Assembly: GCF_019236475.1 (NCBI RefSeq)
Contig: NZ_JAFAIX010000011.1
Span: 62,001 to 126,000 of the forward strand
Length of the DNA stretch: 64,000 bases
Direction of reading: 5' to 3'
Source: Chitinophaga sp.
GTDB taxonomy: Bacteria; Bacteroidota; Bacteroidia; Chitinophagales; Chitinophagaceae
Below the pieces are notes generated by a model. It did no database searches, was not told the origin of the DNA, and was given only the letters and a program-made list of their open reading frames with translations. The position numbers were made by a program, and so were the translations under genes. Position 1 is the stretch's first letter; each line of letters opens with the position of its first letter. Positions 10,944 to 19,627 of the stretch are shown in pieces.

Positions 10944-12281
10944 CTACTGCATTGTGAAAGTTTCGATGAATTTGGTAGTGAAATTACCTTTTCTGAAGTT
11001 CTCATCGCGCATCAACTGCTGATGGAAAGGAATAGTAGTTTTCACACCTTCAATTACGAACTCGCTCAGTGCACGTTCCATGGTGTTAATAGCCTCTTCA
11101 CGGGTCTGTGCGATAGCAATGATCTTAGCTACCATAGAATCGTAGAAAGGAGGAATAACGTAACCAGCATAGATATGTGAATCCACACGAACACCGTGAC
11201 CACCTGGGATATGAAGCGTAGTGATTCTTCCTGGAGACGGACGGAAATCATTGTATGGATCTTCCGCATTGATACGGCACTCAATAGCGTGCATCTGCGG
11301 TGTATAGTTTTTACCAGAGATAGGAATACCAGCAGCGATCTTGATTTGTTCTTTAATCAGATCGAAGTTGATAACTTCTTCAGTAACACAGTGTTCTACC
11401 TGGATACGAGTGTTCATTTCCATGAAGTAGAAGTTACGGTGTTTATCTACCAGGAACTCAATGGTACCAACACTTTCGTAGTTGATAGCAGATGCAGCAG
11501 CAATAGCAGCAGCACCCATTTTTTCACGGAGTTCAGGTGTCATGAAAGGAGAAGGTGATTCTTCTACCAGTTTCTGGTGACGACGCTGGATAGAGCAATC
11601 TCTCTCAGAGAGGTGACATACTTTTCCGTATTGGTCGCCGGCAACCTGGATCTCAATGTGGCGAGGCTCTTCCACGAATTTCTCCATGTAAATACCATCA
11701 TTGTTAAATGAAGCACGAGCTTCATTTTTAGCCATATTGTAAGCATTCTCCAGTTCACCTTCTTCCCAAACCACACGCATACCCTTACCACCACCACCGG
11801 CAGTAGCTTTCATAATCACCGGGTAGCCCATTTTGTTTGCCAGCATTTTTGCTTCAGCAACATCTTTCAGCAACCCTTCAGATCCTGGAATTACAGGTAC
11901 ACCTGCTGCAATCATTGTTTCTTTTGCAGTCATTTTATCACCCATTTTACGGATCATCTCCGCAGTTGGGCCAATAAATTTGATTCCATGTTCACCACAG
12001 ATCTCGGCAAAACGGGCATTTTCAGCCAGGAAGCCATAACCAGGGTGGATAGCATCTGCGTTGGTAATCTCGGCAGCGGCCATCAGGTGAGGGATATTCA
12101 GATAAGATTCGCTGCTCTGCGGCTTACCGATACATACGGCCTCGTCTGCAAACTTCACATGCAGGCTGTCTTTATCTGCTGTAGAATAAACCGCCACCGT
12201 TTTGATACCCATTTCCTTACAGGTACGGATAATACGCAGGGCAATTTCTCCACGGTTAGCAATCAATATTTTTTTGAACAT
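10944..12281 (-). CDS. accC: Acetyl-CoA carboxylase, biotin carboxylase subunit
   Basis: 445 residues, the normal bacterial AccC length. It uses ATP and bicarbonate to carboxylate the biotin on AccB, the first half-reaction of fatty-acid synthesis. The sequence shows the N-terminal pre-ATP-grasp start [13 protein letters not shown], the ATP-binding glycine loop G162GGGKGM168, and the carboxylation-site segment [11 protein letters not shown] near residue 290. It is the last gene of an efp-accB-accC operon; a 103-base spacer with a 13-bp hairpin separates it from accB. Confidence 0.97.
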   Translation of the reverse strand: MFKKILIANRGEIALRIIRTCKEMGIKTVAVYSTADKDSLHVKFADEAVCIGKPQSSESYLNIPHLMAAAEITNADAIHPGYGFLAENARFAEICGEHGIKFIGPTAEMIRKMGDKMTAKETMIAAGVPVIPGSEGLLKDVAEAKMLANKMGYPVIMKATAGGGGKGMRVVWEEGELENAYNMAKNEARASFNNDGIYMEKFVEEPRHIEIQVAGDQYGKVCHLSERDCSIQRRHQKLVEESPSPFMTPELREKMGAAAIAAASAINYESVGTIEFLVDKHRNFYFMEMNTRIQVEHCVTEEVINFDLIKEQIKIAAGIPISGKNYTPQMHAIECRINAEDPYNDFRPSPGRITTLHIPGGHGVRVDSHIYAGYVIPPFYDSMVAKIIAIAQTREEAINTMERALSEFVIEGVKTTIPFHQQLMRDENFRKGNFTTKFIETFTMQ

Positions 12282-12323
12282 TGTTTTCCTGATAAGTTAA
12301 TAAAAGAGTATAGCCTTCAGCAA

Positions 12324-12364
12324 TTAGCCTTTAGTTATGCAGTAATGCGAAAACTAAAGGCTAA
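12324..12364 (-). promoter_or_regulatory. Stem-loop between accB and accC
   Basis: Perfect 13-bp inverted repeat TTAGCCTTTAGTT (12324-12336) and AACTAAAGGCTAA (12352-12364). A third partial copy (AAAGGCTA) follows at about 12370. It lacks a T-run on the minus strand, so it is more likely an mRNA stability or processing element than a terminator. Confidence 0.55.
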
Positions 12365-12384
12365 CGACCAAAGGCTACATGCTA

Positions 12385-12873
12385 TTATGGTTCAACTAAG
12401 AATAATGGTTGATCGTATTCTACCGGAGTAGCGTCATCAACGAGCACTTTCACGATTTTACCGGATACTTCACTTTCAATCTCATTGAACAGTTTCATCG
12501 CTTCAATGATACAAACAACTTTACCGGAAGAAACCTCATCTCCTACATTGATGAATGCAGGCTTATCAGGACCAGCAGAACGGTAGAAAGTACCAATCAT
12601 TGGTGATTTGATGGTAATCAGGTTATCTGCTTTTGCAGCAACTGGAGCAGGTGCTGCAGCAACAGGTGCTGCTTGTGCAACAGGCGCAGCTACTGGAGCT
12701 GCAGGTGCTACTGCCTGCACTGGCGCAACCGCCGCAGGTACAGCAATAACCTGTTGTACTTCATTGTCTTTCTGTTTTATTGTAATCTTAAACTTGTCCT
12801 GCTCAATGCTCAGTTCACTGATATTTGATTTGTTAATCATTTTTACCAGTTCCTGAATCTGTTTAAAGTCCAT
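12385..12873 (-). CDS. accB: Acetyl-CoA carboxylase biotin carboxyl carrier protein
   Basis: 162 residues. An N-terminal helical region (1-40) is followed by a long Ala/Pro/Val linker (about 43-80), a common mobile tether in AccB, and a C-terminal biotinyl domain with E124AMKL; Lys127 is the biotinylation site. The protein carries carboxy-biotin between AccC and the carboxyltransferase AccAD, which is not in this window. It lies 45 bases downstream of efp. Confidence 0.97.
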   Translation of the reverse strand: MDFKQIQELVKMINKSNISELSIEQDKFKITIKQKDNEVQQVIAVPAAVAPVQAVAPAAPVAAPVAQAAPVAAAPAPVAAKADNLITIKSPMIGTFYRSAGPDKPAFINVGDEVSSGKVVCIIEAMKLFNEIESEVSGKIVKVLVDDATPVEYDQPLFLVEP

Positions 12874-12918
12874 GTAGACAGCTTTTGGTTTAGAAATGTG
12901 ATATAGTTAGACTATCAA

Positions 12919-13482
12919 TTATTTTACTCTCTCGATATACTCACCAGTTTTGGTGTTGACACGGATCATTTCACCCTCTTCTACGAACAAAGGAACCATT
13001 ACTGTAGCACCGGTTTCAACGGTTGCTGGTTTCAAGGTACGGGTAGCAGTATCACCTTTTACGCCTGGCTCAGAATAAGTAACCAGCACAACGATCTTAT
13101 CAGGTAATTCAACTGCCATGTATTGGTCAGTTTCAGTATTGATCTGAACGCTAACTTCCTGGCCATCTTTCAGGAATTGTGGAGCATCGATAGTCTGCTC
13201 TTCCATCACAATCTGCTCGAAAGTTTCGTTGTCCATGAAATTATAACCGGTCTCATCTTTATATAAGAATTGGAAAGGTTTCTTCTCGATACGAACCGGG
13301 AAGATGGTATCGCCGGAGTTCCAGGTGTGCTCAATAGAACGTGTATTGTCAACGCCCTTCAATTTAGCCCAAACCTTTGCTGCTGCACGGGCGGTTTTGT
13401 TCTGACCAAACTCTACAACAGAATATAAGCTGTTATCCAGCTTGATAATCAATCCTGTTCTGATATCTGCGGTGGTAGCCAT
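12919..13482 (-). CDS. efp: Translation elongation factor P
   Basis: 187 residues, three-domain EF-P, which relieves ribosome stalling at proline runs. The C-terminal part is highly typical (DPGVKGDT-like segment EPGVKGDTATRTLKPAT and the ending MIRVNTKTGEYIERVK). The domain I loop is not: where most EF-Ps have KPGKG with the modifiable lysine, this one reads EFGQNKTARAAAKVW (residues 24-38), about two residues longer and without PG. It may use another modification or none. It is first in the efp-accB-accC operon, as in many bacteria, with a promoter at 13524. Confidence 0.95.
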   Translation of the reverse strand: MATTADIRTGLIIKLDNSLYSVVEFGQNKTARAAAKVWAKLKGVDNTRSIEHTWNSGDTIFPVRIEKKPFQFLYKDETGYNFMDNETFEQIVMEEQTIDAPQFLKDGQEVSVQINTETDQYMAVELPDKIVVLVTYSEPGVKGDTATRTLKPATVETGATVMVPLFVEEGEMIRVNTKTGEYIERVK

Positions 13483-13523
13483 AAAAGGTTACTAATTTTT
13501 AAGTTAAAAATTTATAAGGAATG

Positions 13524-13531
13524 CAAAAGTA
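13524..13531 (-). promoter_or_regulatory. Minus-7 box of the efp-accB-accC promoter
   Basis: Minus-strand TACTTTTG exactly fits TAnnTTTG, 41 bases before the efp ATG. A TTG (in AAGTTGTTCG) lies about 22 bp further upstream, at the minus-33 position. Confidence 0.6.
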
Positions 13532-13671
13532 AAAATTTCTGCATATGAACGAACAACTTATTCCCAAAAATAGACAGATTAGTGCCTTTTTAACCCTTTT
13601 TTCTGCATTTTAATGCAGAAAATGACATTAAAGGGGTAAATTGACCTCAAAATTCAAGAAATCCAAATAGT

Positions 13672-14169
13672 ATGCGTTATCTGTTTCTACTGCTGTCTAT
13701 CTGCATGCCAATGCTGCTTAAAGCCCAGTTTAATCCAAATTCAGGGAAACCTCCGTATTTGCAGTACCCAATCGTACCTGCATTCCCCATGACCCTCCCC
13801 GATGGCCATGTTATCACCAAAAAGGACCTGAAAAAGGACAAAACCATGGTTTTCGTATTCAGTGTGGACTGCGACCATTGCAAACACCTCACTGAAGAAT
13901 TGATCCAAAACATCGACAAATTCAAGAACTACCAGATCCTGATGGTGACCCCATTCCAGGTAGACCAAATGAAAGAATACTATAATCATTATAATATATC
14001 AAAGTATTCGAACATCATCATGGCCAGCGAACCTTCCCGTCAAATCATGTATTTCTATGACCTGAAGTTCTTCCCCGGCCTCTACATCTACACCGCCAAA
14101 GACAAATTCGTCCACGGCTTCGAGGGCACTGCAAAAATAGACTCCCTTCTCTATTACCTCAAAAAATAA
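13672..14169 (+). CDS. Secreted thioredoxin-like protein with CxxC
   Basis: 165 residues. The N-terminal signal peptide is hydrophobic (YLFLLLSICMPMLLKA, cleavage before QF), so the protein acts in the periplasm. It has a thioredoxin-like fold: TLPDGHVIT lead-in, the strand TMVFVFSVDC, redox motif C67-D-H-C70, and the later cis-Pro region KFFPGLYIY. Such TlpA/AhpC-type proteins reduce or exchange disulfides. The substrate is unknown. It stands alone, followed by a hairpin-rich spacer. Confidence 0.85.
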   Translation: MRYLFLLLSICMPMLLKAQFNPNSGKPPYLQYPIVPAFPMTLPDGHVITKKDLKKDKTMVFVFSVDCDHCKHLTEELIQNIDKFKNYQILMVTPFQVDQMKEYYNHYNISKYSNIIMASEPSRQIMYFYDLKFFPGLYIYTAKDKFVHGFEGTAKIDSLLYYLKK

Positions 14170-14174
14170 TTTAA

Positions 14175-14388
14175 GGGCTGACCAAAAGCTCAGCGCAGCG
14201 TCACCGCCCGAAGGGCGGAACAGACCAAATCGACATCTTCGATGTCGATTTAAATATCGCAGATAACGATAATTACCATTATAGGGTAATTAAGTTGGCA
14301 TCTTCGATGTCAACCTGCGGAGTTCTGGGCTTCGCCCGGTTAGCTACCACAGGTATGCGATCGTGTTGAAAAGATTTTTTAGTCAGCT
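14175..14388. repeat. Multi-hairpin element with imperfect terminal inverted repeats
   Basis: A gene-free stretch packed with palindromes: CCGCCC-GAA-GGGCGG (14204-14218), a perfect 11-bp stem with TTC loop (14227-14251), AATTACC/GGTAATT (14271-14291), GTTGGCATC-TTC-GATGTCAAC (14294-14314) and GGGC-TTC-GCCC (14327-14337). The outer ends read GCTGACCAAAA (14177 on) and, inverted, GCTGACTAAAA. Triloops GAA/TTC recur. This looks like a folded dispersed repeat or MITE-like insertion. No coding sequence was seen. Confidence 0.6.
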
Positions 14389-14495
14389 CTTTTAATTGAT
14401 TAAATTAATTATTATCGGCGCAAAACGCATTTTGTTGATTCCAAATGCGTAACTTGATAATACATTTTTTGTTCACTTTAAAAGCCATAGACAAG

Positions 14496-15434
14496 ATGAA
14501 AGTTACAGTAGTAGGAGCCGGAAACGTAGGCGCCACCTGCGCCAACGTACTTGCTCACAGAGATTTCTTAACGGAGGTGGTTTTGCTTGATATCAAGGAA
14601 GGAACAGCTGAAGGAAAGGCATTGGATACATGGCAACAGGCACCAATCGATTATTACACAACCAAAGTCACCGGTGTTACGAACGACTACTCTAAAACAG
14701 CCGGTAGCGAGGTGGTAGTAATTACATCCGGCCTCCCCCGGAAACCCGGTATGAGCCGCGACGATCTGATTTCCACAAACGCCAGTATCGTGCGCTCAGT
14801 AACTGAAAATATTACCAAACATTCACCAAACGCCATCATTATCGTTGTCAGCAATCCGCTGGACGTAATGACCTATTGCGCTTACCTCACCGCTAAAAAA
14901 GATAGCAGCAAGGTATTCGGTATGGCCGGTATCCTCGATACTGCCCGCTATCGCGCTTTCCTGGCAGATGAAATAGGATGCTCTCCAAAAGATATTCAGG
15001 CTATCCTGATGGGCGGCCATGGCGACACCATGGTTCCCCTCCCAAGATATACCACCGTTGCAGGTATTCCCGTAACTGAACTGGTTGCCACAGACAAACT
15101 GGAAGCCATCATCCAACGCACTAAAGTAGGAGGCGGCGAAATCGTCAATCTCCTCGGAACTTCCGCTTGGTACGCTCCAGGCGCCGCTGCGGCCCAAATG
15201 GTAGAAGCCATCCTCAAAGATGAAAAACGCGTATTCCCCGTGTGCGCTTGGCTCACCGGCGAATATGGCCTGAAAGATATTTACCTGGGAGTACCCGTAG
15301 TGCTGGGAAAAAATGGTATCGAAAAAATCATTGAACTCCAGCTCAACGCCAGCGAAAAAGAATTGCTCAGTACTTCCGCGAAACACGTGAAAGAAGTAAT
15401 GGACGTCCTCGATAATATGCAGGAAAAGGTCTAA
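14496..15434 (+). CDS. mdh: Malate dehydrogenase (LDH-like type)
   Basis: 312 residues from ATG 14496; an upstream in-frame start at 14445 would add 17 residues before the nucleotide-binding strand and is unlikely. It oxidises malate to oxaloacetate with NAD in the TCA cycle. The Rossmann motif is G7AGNVG12, the NAD-selecting Asp is D32, substrate arginines are R82 (in PRKPGMSRDD, the malate rather than lactate signature), R88 and R151, and the catalytic pair is D148 and H175 (GGHGD). Its terminator is at 15461. Confidence 0.95.
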   Translation: MKVTVVGAGNVGATCANVLAHRDFLTEVVLLDIKEGTAEGKALDTWQQAPIDYYTTKVTGVTNDYSKTAGSEVVVITSGLPRKPGMSRDDLISTNASIVRSVTENITKHSPNAIIIVVSNPLDVMTYCAYLTAKKDSSKVFGMAGILDTARYRAFLADEIGCSPKDIQAILMGGHGDTMVPLPRYTTVAGIPVTELVATDKLEAIIQRTKVGGGEIVNLLGTSAWYAPGAAAAQMVEAILKDEKRVFPVCAWLTGEYGLKDIYLGVPVVLGKNGIEKIIELQLNASEKELLSTSAKHVKEVMDVLDNMQEKV

Positions 15435-15460
15435 TCCTATTCCACCATTCAAAGAAAGTA

Positions 15461-15493
15461 AAAGGATCAGTGGTTACCCACTGATCCTTTTTA
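15461..15493 (+). terminator. Terminator of mdh
   Basis: 13-bp perfect stem (15461-15473 with 15478-15490), four-base loop, T-rich tail. Confidence 0.9.
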
Positions 15494-15594
15494 TTTTCAA
15501 TCAATTAAAACCGGGATGGGGGTCTAACTGTTAAGTAGTGTTAAAAAAGAATCGTAATTTCGATATAATAATATTGTTACATCTTTTTGTGCGT

Positions 15595-16056
15595 ATGTCT
15601 AACCTGGAAAAGTTAATTACTCAGAAATCCTTTAGTAACGAGTATCACAAAGGGCTAGTAAGCCTCATCTTTGTGGGCAACTGGTTGACCTCCCGTCATC
15701 AGCAATTCTTTAAGAACTATGATATCACCATGCAGCAGTTTAATATACTGCGCATCCTCCGCGGACAACACCCTCAAGCCGCTAGCATCAATGTGCTTAA
15801 AGATCGCATGCTCGATAAAATGAGCGATGTATCCCGACTCGTTGAACGACTCCGAAAAACGGAACTAGTGGAACGCAAAAGCAGTGAGCTCGACAGAAGA
15901 TCCGTTGATGTAAGAATAACCTCAAAAGGATTGGAACTCCTCAGTAGAATAGATGAAGACATCAATCAACTGGAAAATATATTGAAAGGACTGGACGAGC
16001 AAGAGGCAGCACAATTGAATAACCTACTGGATAAAGTGCTGGATCACTACTCCTAA
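15595..16056 (+). CDS. MarR-family transcriptional regulator
   Basis: 153 residues from ATG 15595 (MSNLEKLITQ); a GTG at 15538 in the same frame would prepend 19 hydrophobic residues and is rejected. The winged-helix core is clear: a helix with YDITMQQFNILRILRG, the recognition helix region KMSDVSRLVERLRKTELVERK and the wing SSELDRRSVDVRITSKGLELL, the DxRxxxVxLTxxG signature of MarR proteins. The family binds palindromic operators and responds to small phenolics or stress signals. The adjacent MFS gene is convergent, not divergent, so the target is not obvious. Confidence 0.9.
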   Translation: MSNLEKLITQKSFSNEYHKGLVSLIFVGNWLTSRHQQFFKNYDITMQQFNILRILRGQHPQAASINVLKDRMLDKMSDVSRLVERLRKTELVERKSSELDRRSVDVRITSKGLELLSRIDEDINQLENILKGLDEQEAAQLNNLLDKVLDHYS

Positions 16057-16061
16057 AACCC

Positions 16062-17315
16062 CTAGAGCTTTTCCAAATAATTTAAATCCTTCCCGAAGGT
16101 TTCTTCTATGCTCCACGCTGCGAGCATGGATACGCCTATGCATACTGCCGCCACAATAGCGCCACTCTGCAATAGGTTAAACTTGCCCTGCACAGAAATA
16201 AATAATAAAGAAATCAGCGGCAGCATTCCTCTCGCAAAGTTAGGCACCGTGGTAGCCACGGTCGCACGGAGGTTGGTACCAAAGCTCTCTGCAGCTATCG
16301 TTACAAAGATGGCCCAGAACCCTACGCTGAAGCCCATGAAGAAACATACGGTATAAAATACAACTGTGCTGGCGCCGTGCAGATTCAGGTAAATCGCCAC
16401 CATCACCGCTGTCATCAGCAGAAACAATAACATTACTTTCCTCCTGCTCTTCCACACCTGGCTGATCAAGCCACTGCTGAAATCTCCTAACACTAACCCA
16501 GCGTAACAAAATGCCACGGCATCGCCGGGACTAATCACGCCCTGGACTTGCATCTCACTGGCAAACTTATTCGAAAACGCAATTAAAATACCTACTACAA
16601 ACCAGGTAGGCGTACCCAGTAAAATGCATTTTAAATATTTCAACAATCTTTCCTTACTGGTAAAAAGCGCTACAAAACTGCCTCTGACAGTAGCAGCCTC
16701 CCTCACCTTGTTGAACATTTGCGACTCCATCACACTAATACGCAAGAGCAGCAAAGCCAATCCCAAACCGCCACCAATAAAGTAACAAATGCGCCAATCG
16801 CCTACTGCTTTGGCAATCAAGTTCGCAGCAACGGCCCCGGAAACCCCTACAGTAGCCACAATCATAGTACCGTATCCTCGTTTCTCTTTGGGCAATATTT
16901 CTGATACAAGGGTAATACCCGCTCCCAGCTCTCCTGCCAGACCAAAGCCTGCCACAAAGCGCCAGAGTACATAACCATTGATACCATGTACAAAGCCATT
17001 GGCGATATTAGCCACTGAATAAATGAGAATAGACCCAAAGAGCACACTAAGTCTCCCTTTCTTATCTCCTAAAATCCCCCAGAAAATACCGCCTATCAAT
17101 AAACCGACCATCTGGATGTTAATCAATAACAAGCCAGCACCGGCGTCAATTTCTGATTGAGGAAGTCCCAACGACTTCAAACTCGGCACACGAACAATAG
17201 TAAATAACAGCAGGTCATAGATATCGACAAAATATCCCAGCGACGCAACAATGACCGCAATGTTGAAGATGGAAGCTGTCTGGCTTTCAGTTTTCATTTC
17301 TTTGGTTGATAACAT
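16062..17315 (-). CDS. Major facilitator superfamily transporter
   Basis: 417 residues from the ATG at 17315; ATG 17297 (MKTESQ) is also possible and a still longer start at 17354 is unlikely. About 12 membrane segments are visible, with the MFS loop 2-3 motif GILGDKKGRLSVLFGS and the mid-protein SEILPKEKRGYGTM. The layout (FVDIYDLLLFTIVRVPSL in helix 1, acidic residue in the membrane) recalls the metabolite:H+ symporter branch (sugar, phosphate or organic acid). The substrate cannot be assigned. Its stop is 5 bases from the end of the convergent MarR gene. Confidence 0.85.
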   Translation of the reverse strand: MLSTKEMKTESQTASIFNIAVIVASLGYFVDIYDLLLFTIVRVPSLKSLGLPQSEIDAGAGLLLINIQMVGLLIGGIFWGILGDKKGRLSVLFGSILIYSVANIANGFVHGINGYVLWRFVAGFGLAGELGAGITLVSEILPKEKRGYGTMIVATVGVSGAVAANLIAKAVGDWRICYFIGGGLGLALLLLRISVMESQMFNKVREAATVRGSFVALFTSKERLLKYLKCILLGTPTWFVVGILIAFSNKFASEMQVQGVISPGDAVAFCYAGLVLGDFSSGLISQVWKSRRKVMLLFLLMTAVMVAIYLNLHGASTVVFYTVCFFMGFSVGFWAIFVTIAAESFGTNLRATVATTVPNFARGMLPLISLLFISVQGKFNLLQSGAIVAAVCIGVSMLAAWSIEETFGKDLNYLEKL

Positions 17316-17343
17316 TGGAAAAATAAACGTGGTTGATAAAAAC

Positions 17344-17380
17344 AAAAATGCCATGAAAGATAATACTTCATGGCATTTTT
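17344..17380 (-). terminator. Terminator of the DedA gene
   Basis: 14-bp perfect stem AAAAATGCCATGAA (17344-17357) with TTCATGGCATTTTT (17367-17380); T-rich on both strands. It separates the DedA and MFS genes. Confidence 0.85.
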
Positions 17381-17390
17381 TATTAATGTT

Positions 17391-18083
17391 TTATTTGGAT
17401 TGCGTTATTTCATCCGGTTTGTTTTGCTCTATTTCGTGGTGTTCATGTGGCACCTTCGCCTTTCCGAATATCAGCTTCAGTAGTACTGGCAGCGTAGTAA
17501 TCAGCACCAGGATGATCACAATCAGTTCCAGGTGATCTTTAAGACCAGGGAATTTTTGTCCCAGATAAAAACCGGCCAGCATCATGGAAAATACCCAAGA
17601 GAAGGAACCGATAATATTAAACATCATGAAACGTTTGCGTTCCATTCCCACAATTCCGGCCACAATTGGTGCGAAAGTGCGGATTATTGGCAGAAAACGG
17701 GCAAAAAAGATAGCGCCGCCGCCATATCTGTCATAAAACTCTTTAGCCTGGTAAAGATGCTTTTTCTTGAAAAGCAGGGAATCCTTCTTTTTAAATAACA
17801 GGGGGCCGGATTTACGTCCGAACCAAAAACCTACCATATTACCTAAAACCCCAGCCAGGGCAATGATTAACATCAATACAAAGAAAGGTGCATCGTGAAA
17901 GCCGGCACATAACTCTTTACCAAAGAATCCTGCCAAGAACAGCAGAGAATCTCCTGGCAGAAAAAAGCCCACAAACAGGCCGGTTTCTGCAAAAATGATT
18001 GCTACTAGTAGATATAATCCTCCGTGATCAATAATCCATTTCGGATTAATAAGGTGTCTGAATAACTCAATTATCTGGTCCAT
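17391..18083 (-). CDS. DedA/SNARE-associated (VTT-domain) membrane protein
   Basis: 230 residues. The DedA/VTT domain is recognisable from FVGFFLPGDSLLFLAGFF near residue 37, GNMVGFWFGRKSG and the conserved FFARFLPIIRTFAPIVAGIVGM, whose arginines are essential in characterised DedA proteins. The family acts as lipid-carrier flippase or scramblase (undecaprenyl phosphate recycling, phosphatidylethanolamine) and maintains the proton gradient. The C-terminal ~25 residues are polar and His/Glu-rich. It is transcribed alone toward its terminator. Confidence 0.9.
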   Translation of the reverse strand: MDQIIELFRHLINPKWIIDHGGLYLLVAIIFAETGLFVGFFLPGDSLLFLAGFFGKELCAGFHDAPFFVLMLIIALAGVLGNMVGFWFGRKSGPLLFKKKDSLLFKKKHLYQAKEFYDRYGGGAIFFARFLPIIRTFAPIVAGIVGMERKRFMMFNIIGSFSWVFSMMLAGFYLGQKFPGLKDHLELIVIILVLITTLPVLLKLIFGKAKVPHEHHEIEQNKPDEITQSK

Positions 18084-18152
18084 GCGATAAAAAATACGTT
18101 CGGGATCGGTAAAATATAGAATAATCTCTAATAAGAATGTTAATGTTTGGCA

Positions 18153-19433
18153 TTAGGCATTGGCATTGGCCTCAGCGGGTTCAAGCTCCAGTTTGTTTTC
18201 CCATTTGGAAACAACAGCGGTAGCCATGGCATTACCGATTACATTAGTAGCAGAGCGGCCCATATCCAGCAGGTGATCCACACCCAACAACAACAGTAAG
18301 CCCGCTTCTGGGATGTTGAACATAGACAGGGTGCCTGCAATTACTACCAGGCTGGCACGAGGAACACCGGCAATCCCTTTACTGGTAATCATCAACACCA
18401 GGAGCATTGTGATCTGCTGATCTATAGGCAGATGCATGCCATACGCCTGGGCAATGAACAAACTAGCAAACGTCATATACATCATAGAACCATCCAGGTT
18501 AAAGGAGTAACCCAGTGGCAGTACAAAGCTCACAATCCGATTGTCACAACCAAAACGCTCCAGTTCAGCCATGGTACGTGGGTAAGCCGCTTCGCTGGAA
18601 GCAGTACCGAAAGCCAGCAGTACCGGATCTTTAATCAAACCCAGTAAACGGAATACTGGTTTGCCAAGTATCAGGAATCCTACCATGGCTAAAACGATCC
18701 ATAAACTGAATAATCCCGCATAGAATTGGGTAATGAATTTACCGTACGTCCATAAAACACCTAATCCTTTATCTGCTACGATAGCAGCCATTGCAGCAAA
18801 AACGGCAAATGGTGCGAAGTTCATTACAAAGCCAGTTACTTTCAGCATGATATGCGCCAAGCTATCCATCAGTTTCACAATTGGATTGGCCTGCTCACCT
18901 ACGGCCGCAGCGGCTACACCAAAGAAAATAGCAAATACTACGATTTGCAGAATTTCATTGTGTGCCATTGCATTCACCACAGAGTCCGGCACCACGTGCT
19001 GGAAAAAGCCTCTAAGCGTCATATCCGCCTTGGAAACCCCTGAAGCAGCGTGTGTATCAGGGAGGGGTAATGACAGGGAAACACCTGGTTTCATGATATT
19101 TACCAGTATCAATCCCAAAAACAATGATACAAAGGTTGCACTGATAAACCACAGCATTGTTTTTCCACCTACACGACCCACTGCTTTGATATCTCCCATT
19201 TTAGCCACACCTACCACCAAGGTGGAGAATACAAGTGGCGCGATAATCATTTTTACAAGACGGAGAAAGATATCAGTCAGAATTGAAATATTACTGCTAA
19301 ATTTCTGAATGCTAGCCTGTTGTTCTGGCGTGGGATGTGCTTGTCCAAAAGAGTAGTTTACTATGTATCCTGTTGCGATCCCTACAACCATGGCCACAAA
19401 GATGTACAAAGTAAGCTTGTTGGATTTCTTCAT
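18153..19433 (-). CDS. Dicarboxylate/amino acid:cation symporter (DAACS family)
   Basis: 426 residues with the glutamate-transporter fold, eight membrane helices and two re-entrant hairpins. Signatures are FGTASSEAAYPRTMAELERFG (serine-rich hairpin 1), GYSFNLDGSMMYMT (the NxDG cation/substrate site of helix 7) and GIAGVPRASLVVIAGTL (hairpin 2). It takes up glutamate, aspartate or C4-dicarboxylates with Na+ or H+. Gln, Arg and Ser choices at the specificity site were not resolved, so the substrate is left open. It is divergent from the amino acid permease gene, with a 194-base spacer. Confidence 0.93.
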   Translation of the reverse strand: MKKSNKLTLYIFVAMVVGIATGYIVNYSFGQAHPTPEQQASIQKFSSNISILTDIFLRLVKMIIAPLVFSTLVVGVAKMGDIKAVGRVGGKTMLWFISATFVSLFLGLILVNIMKPGVSLSLPLPDTHAASGVSKADMTLRGFFQHVVPDSVVNAMAHNEILQIVVFAIFFGVAAAAVGEQANPIVKLMDSLAHIMLKVTGFVMNFAPFAVFAAMAAIVADKGLGVLWTYGKFITQFYAGLFSLWIVLAMVGFLILGKPVFRLLGLIKDPVLLAFGTASSEAAYPRTMAELERFGCDNRIVSFVLPLGYSFNLDGSMMYMTFASLFIAQAYGMHLPIDQQITMLLVLMITSKGIAGVPRASLVVIAGTLSMFNIPEAGLLLLLGVDHLLDMGRSATNVIGNAMATAVVSKWENKLELEPAEANANA

Positions 19434-19559
19434 GCGACGGTAAAATTAAATGCTGTGATGTTTTTCGTTGTAACCAAAAATTTCTCAAAAATAAGGTTAC
19501 TGGCTTAATTATGAGTCGCCGAAGGTAAAATAAAGCGAGGGATTTTGGTTTGCAAATAT

Positions 19560-19567
19560 TATATTTG
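19560..19567 (+). promoter_or_regulatory. Probable minus-7 box of the amino acid permease gene
   Basis: TATATTTG matches TAnnTTTG, 60 bases before the ATG. No convincing minus-33 TTG was found at the expected spacing. Confidence 0.45.
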
Positions 19568-19627
19568 GCGATTAACAATCAACAACAAACAAATCTACCT
19601 TAAAACAATCAACCAACAATTTGGCTT

